A stretch of 17,505 nucleotides of DNA from Pavlovales sp. CCMP2436 (taxonomy: Eukaryota > Haptophyta > Pavlovophyceae > Pavlovales), in assembly GCA_026770615.1 (NCBI GenBank), contig MU631390.1:345207-362711 (forward strand). The letters are read 5' to 3'. A program made the position numbers and the translations under genes. The notes beneath the pieces were generated by a model. The model saw only the letters and a program-made list of their open reading frames with translations, did not search any database and had not been told where the DNA came from. Below are positions 17,082 to 17,505 of the stretch, piece after piece. Each line of letters opens with the position of its first letter. Within the stretch, counting starts at the first letter, position 1.

Positions 17082-17505
17082 GATCCCCTGCCGGCAGGTC
17101 ACTGATCGCTGTCTCTAAGTGTCTGACTGCTAGTCACTGGGAGCTCTCACGACACCTCACGACCGCGGCTACGGCGTTCTCCAAGCGTAGCGCACGTCTG
17201 CCGGGCGCGAGCTCAGCTGAAGCACTTGCGGCGAGCGCATGAGCAGCGCATCGGAGAGCGGCGGGAGATTGAAGCTGAAAAAGTATAGGACATTGAATTA
17301 GTAATGCAGCTCATTTCCTTCTTCATTTAATTCGGACGGCCCCCGGAGGGGGCAATCTTAAATTTGAAGAAAACAAGCTGATATATAATGTATTCTACAT
17401 AATTATATTTACTGATAGGGATTCAAGCTGGCGTCTGACTGTTCTGAATGTTGTGCTGGTCTGAGCGCTGCGTCGTCCATTGCCTGCTGCGTGCCTTAGT
17501 CGGCT

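Larger units (their letters stand above)
15748..17495. mobile_element. Element or segment bounded by ~90-bp inverted repeats (family A, copies 2 and 3)
   Basis: 15748-15838 (GGCACGCATCAGGCAATAGG onward) matches the reverse complement of 17404-17495 over its whole length with few differences. The order ACGCAGCGCTCAGACCAG, CACAACATTCAGAA, GCCAGCTTGAATCCCTATCA is the same. Two such copies in opposite orientation 1.7 kb apart could be the terminal inverted repeats of one transposon, or two independent insertions. A third copy at 2873-2958 stands alone. No intact transposase lies between them. A minus-strand frame at 16003-16227 has a hydrophobic stretch (TLIIVLSTILAATGG) but no recognised family. 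Confidence 0.5.

Overview
The window reads as nuclear DNA of a eukaryote, most likely a unicellular, flagellated alga. The lineage cannot be fixed from the sequence; a haptophyte- or green-alga-like genome would fit. The reasons are GC-rich coding islands set in AT-rich spacers and introns, GT-AG introns whose phases join reading frames exactly, no bacterial operon layout or ribosome binding sites, abundant micro- and minisatellites, and many degenerate transposons.

Layout. Bases 1-280 hold a chain of closely spaced stem-loops. Bases 280-1370 are AT-rich with inverted repeats and palindromes. Bases 1419-2215 (minus) are a broken coding region with an in-frame stop. Bases 2470-2712 are a dense GATGTATC/GATACATC palindrome cluster. 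Bases 2841-3011 carry two dispersed repeat families. Bases 3147-4941 are a DNA transposon with nested terminal inverted repeats and a frameshifted, C-terminally truncated CENP-B/pogo-type transposase. Bases 5156-6520 (minus) are an intact ORF of a mobile-element-associated family with a PD-(D/E)XK-like signature. Bases 6935-7546 (plus) are a degraded Cys-rich ORF.

Bases 7659-13504 are the gene-bearing core. A 207-aa protein on the minus strand and an eight-exon gene on the plus strand diverge from a spacer of about 150 bp. The eight-exon model (2745 nt, 914 codons plus TGA) keeps frame and phase across every junction. It encodes an Ala-rich, coiled-coil-rich protein ending in a PGPGAY/PGVGAF region like sperm-tail PG-rich (SHIPPO/STPG) flagellar proteins. 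Its introns carry T30, a 37-bp minisatellite, GAT9, a 24-bp tandem array and, most unusually, extra copies of the adjoining exon edges. Two of these could be spliced as 30-nt in-frame microexons.

Bases 14037-15307 (minus) are a two-exon gene for a roughly six-helix membrane protein. Bases 15748-17495 are bounded by inverted copies of a ~90-bp repeat also found at 2873-2958, and contain two or three nested smaller inverted-repeat elements, one a textbook 163-bp MITE with TA target-site duplications.
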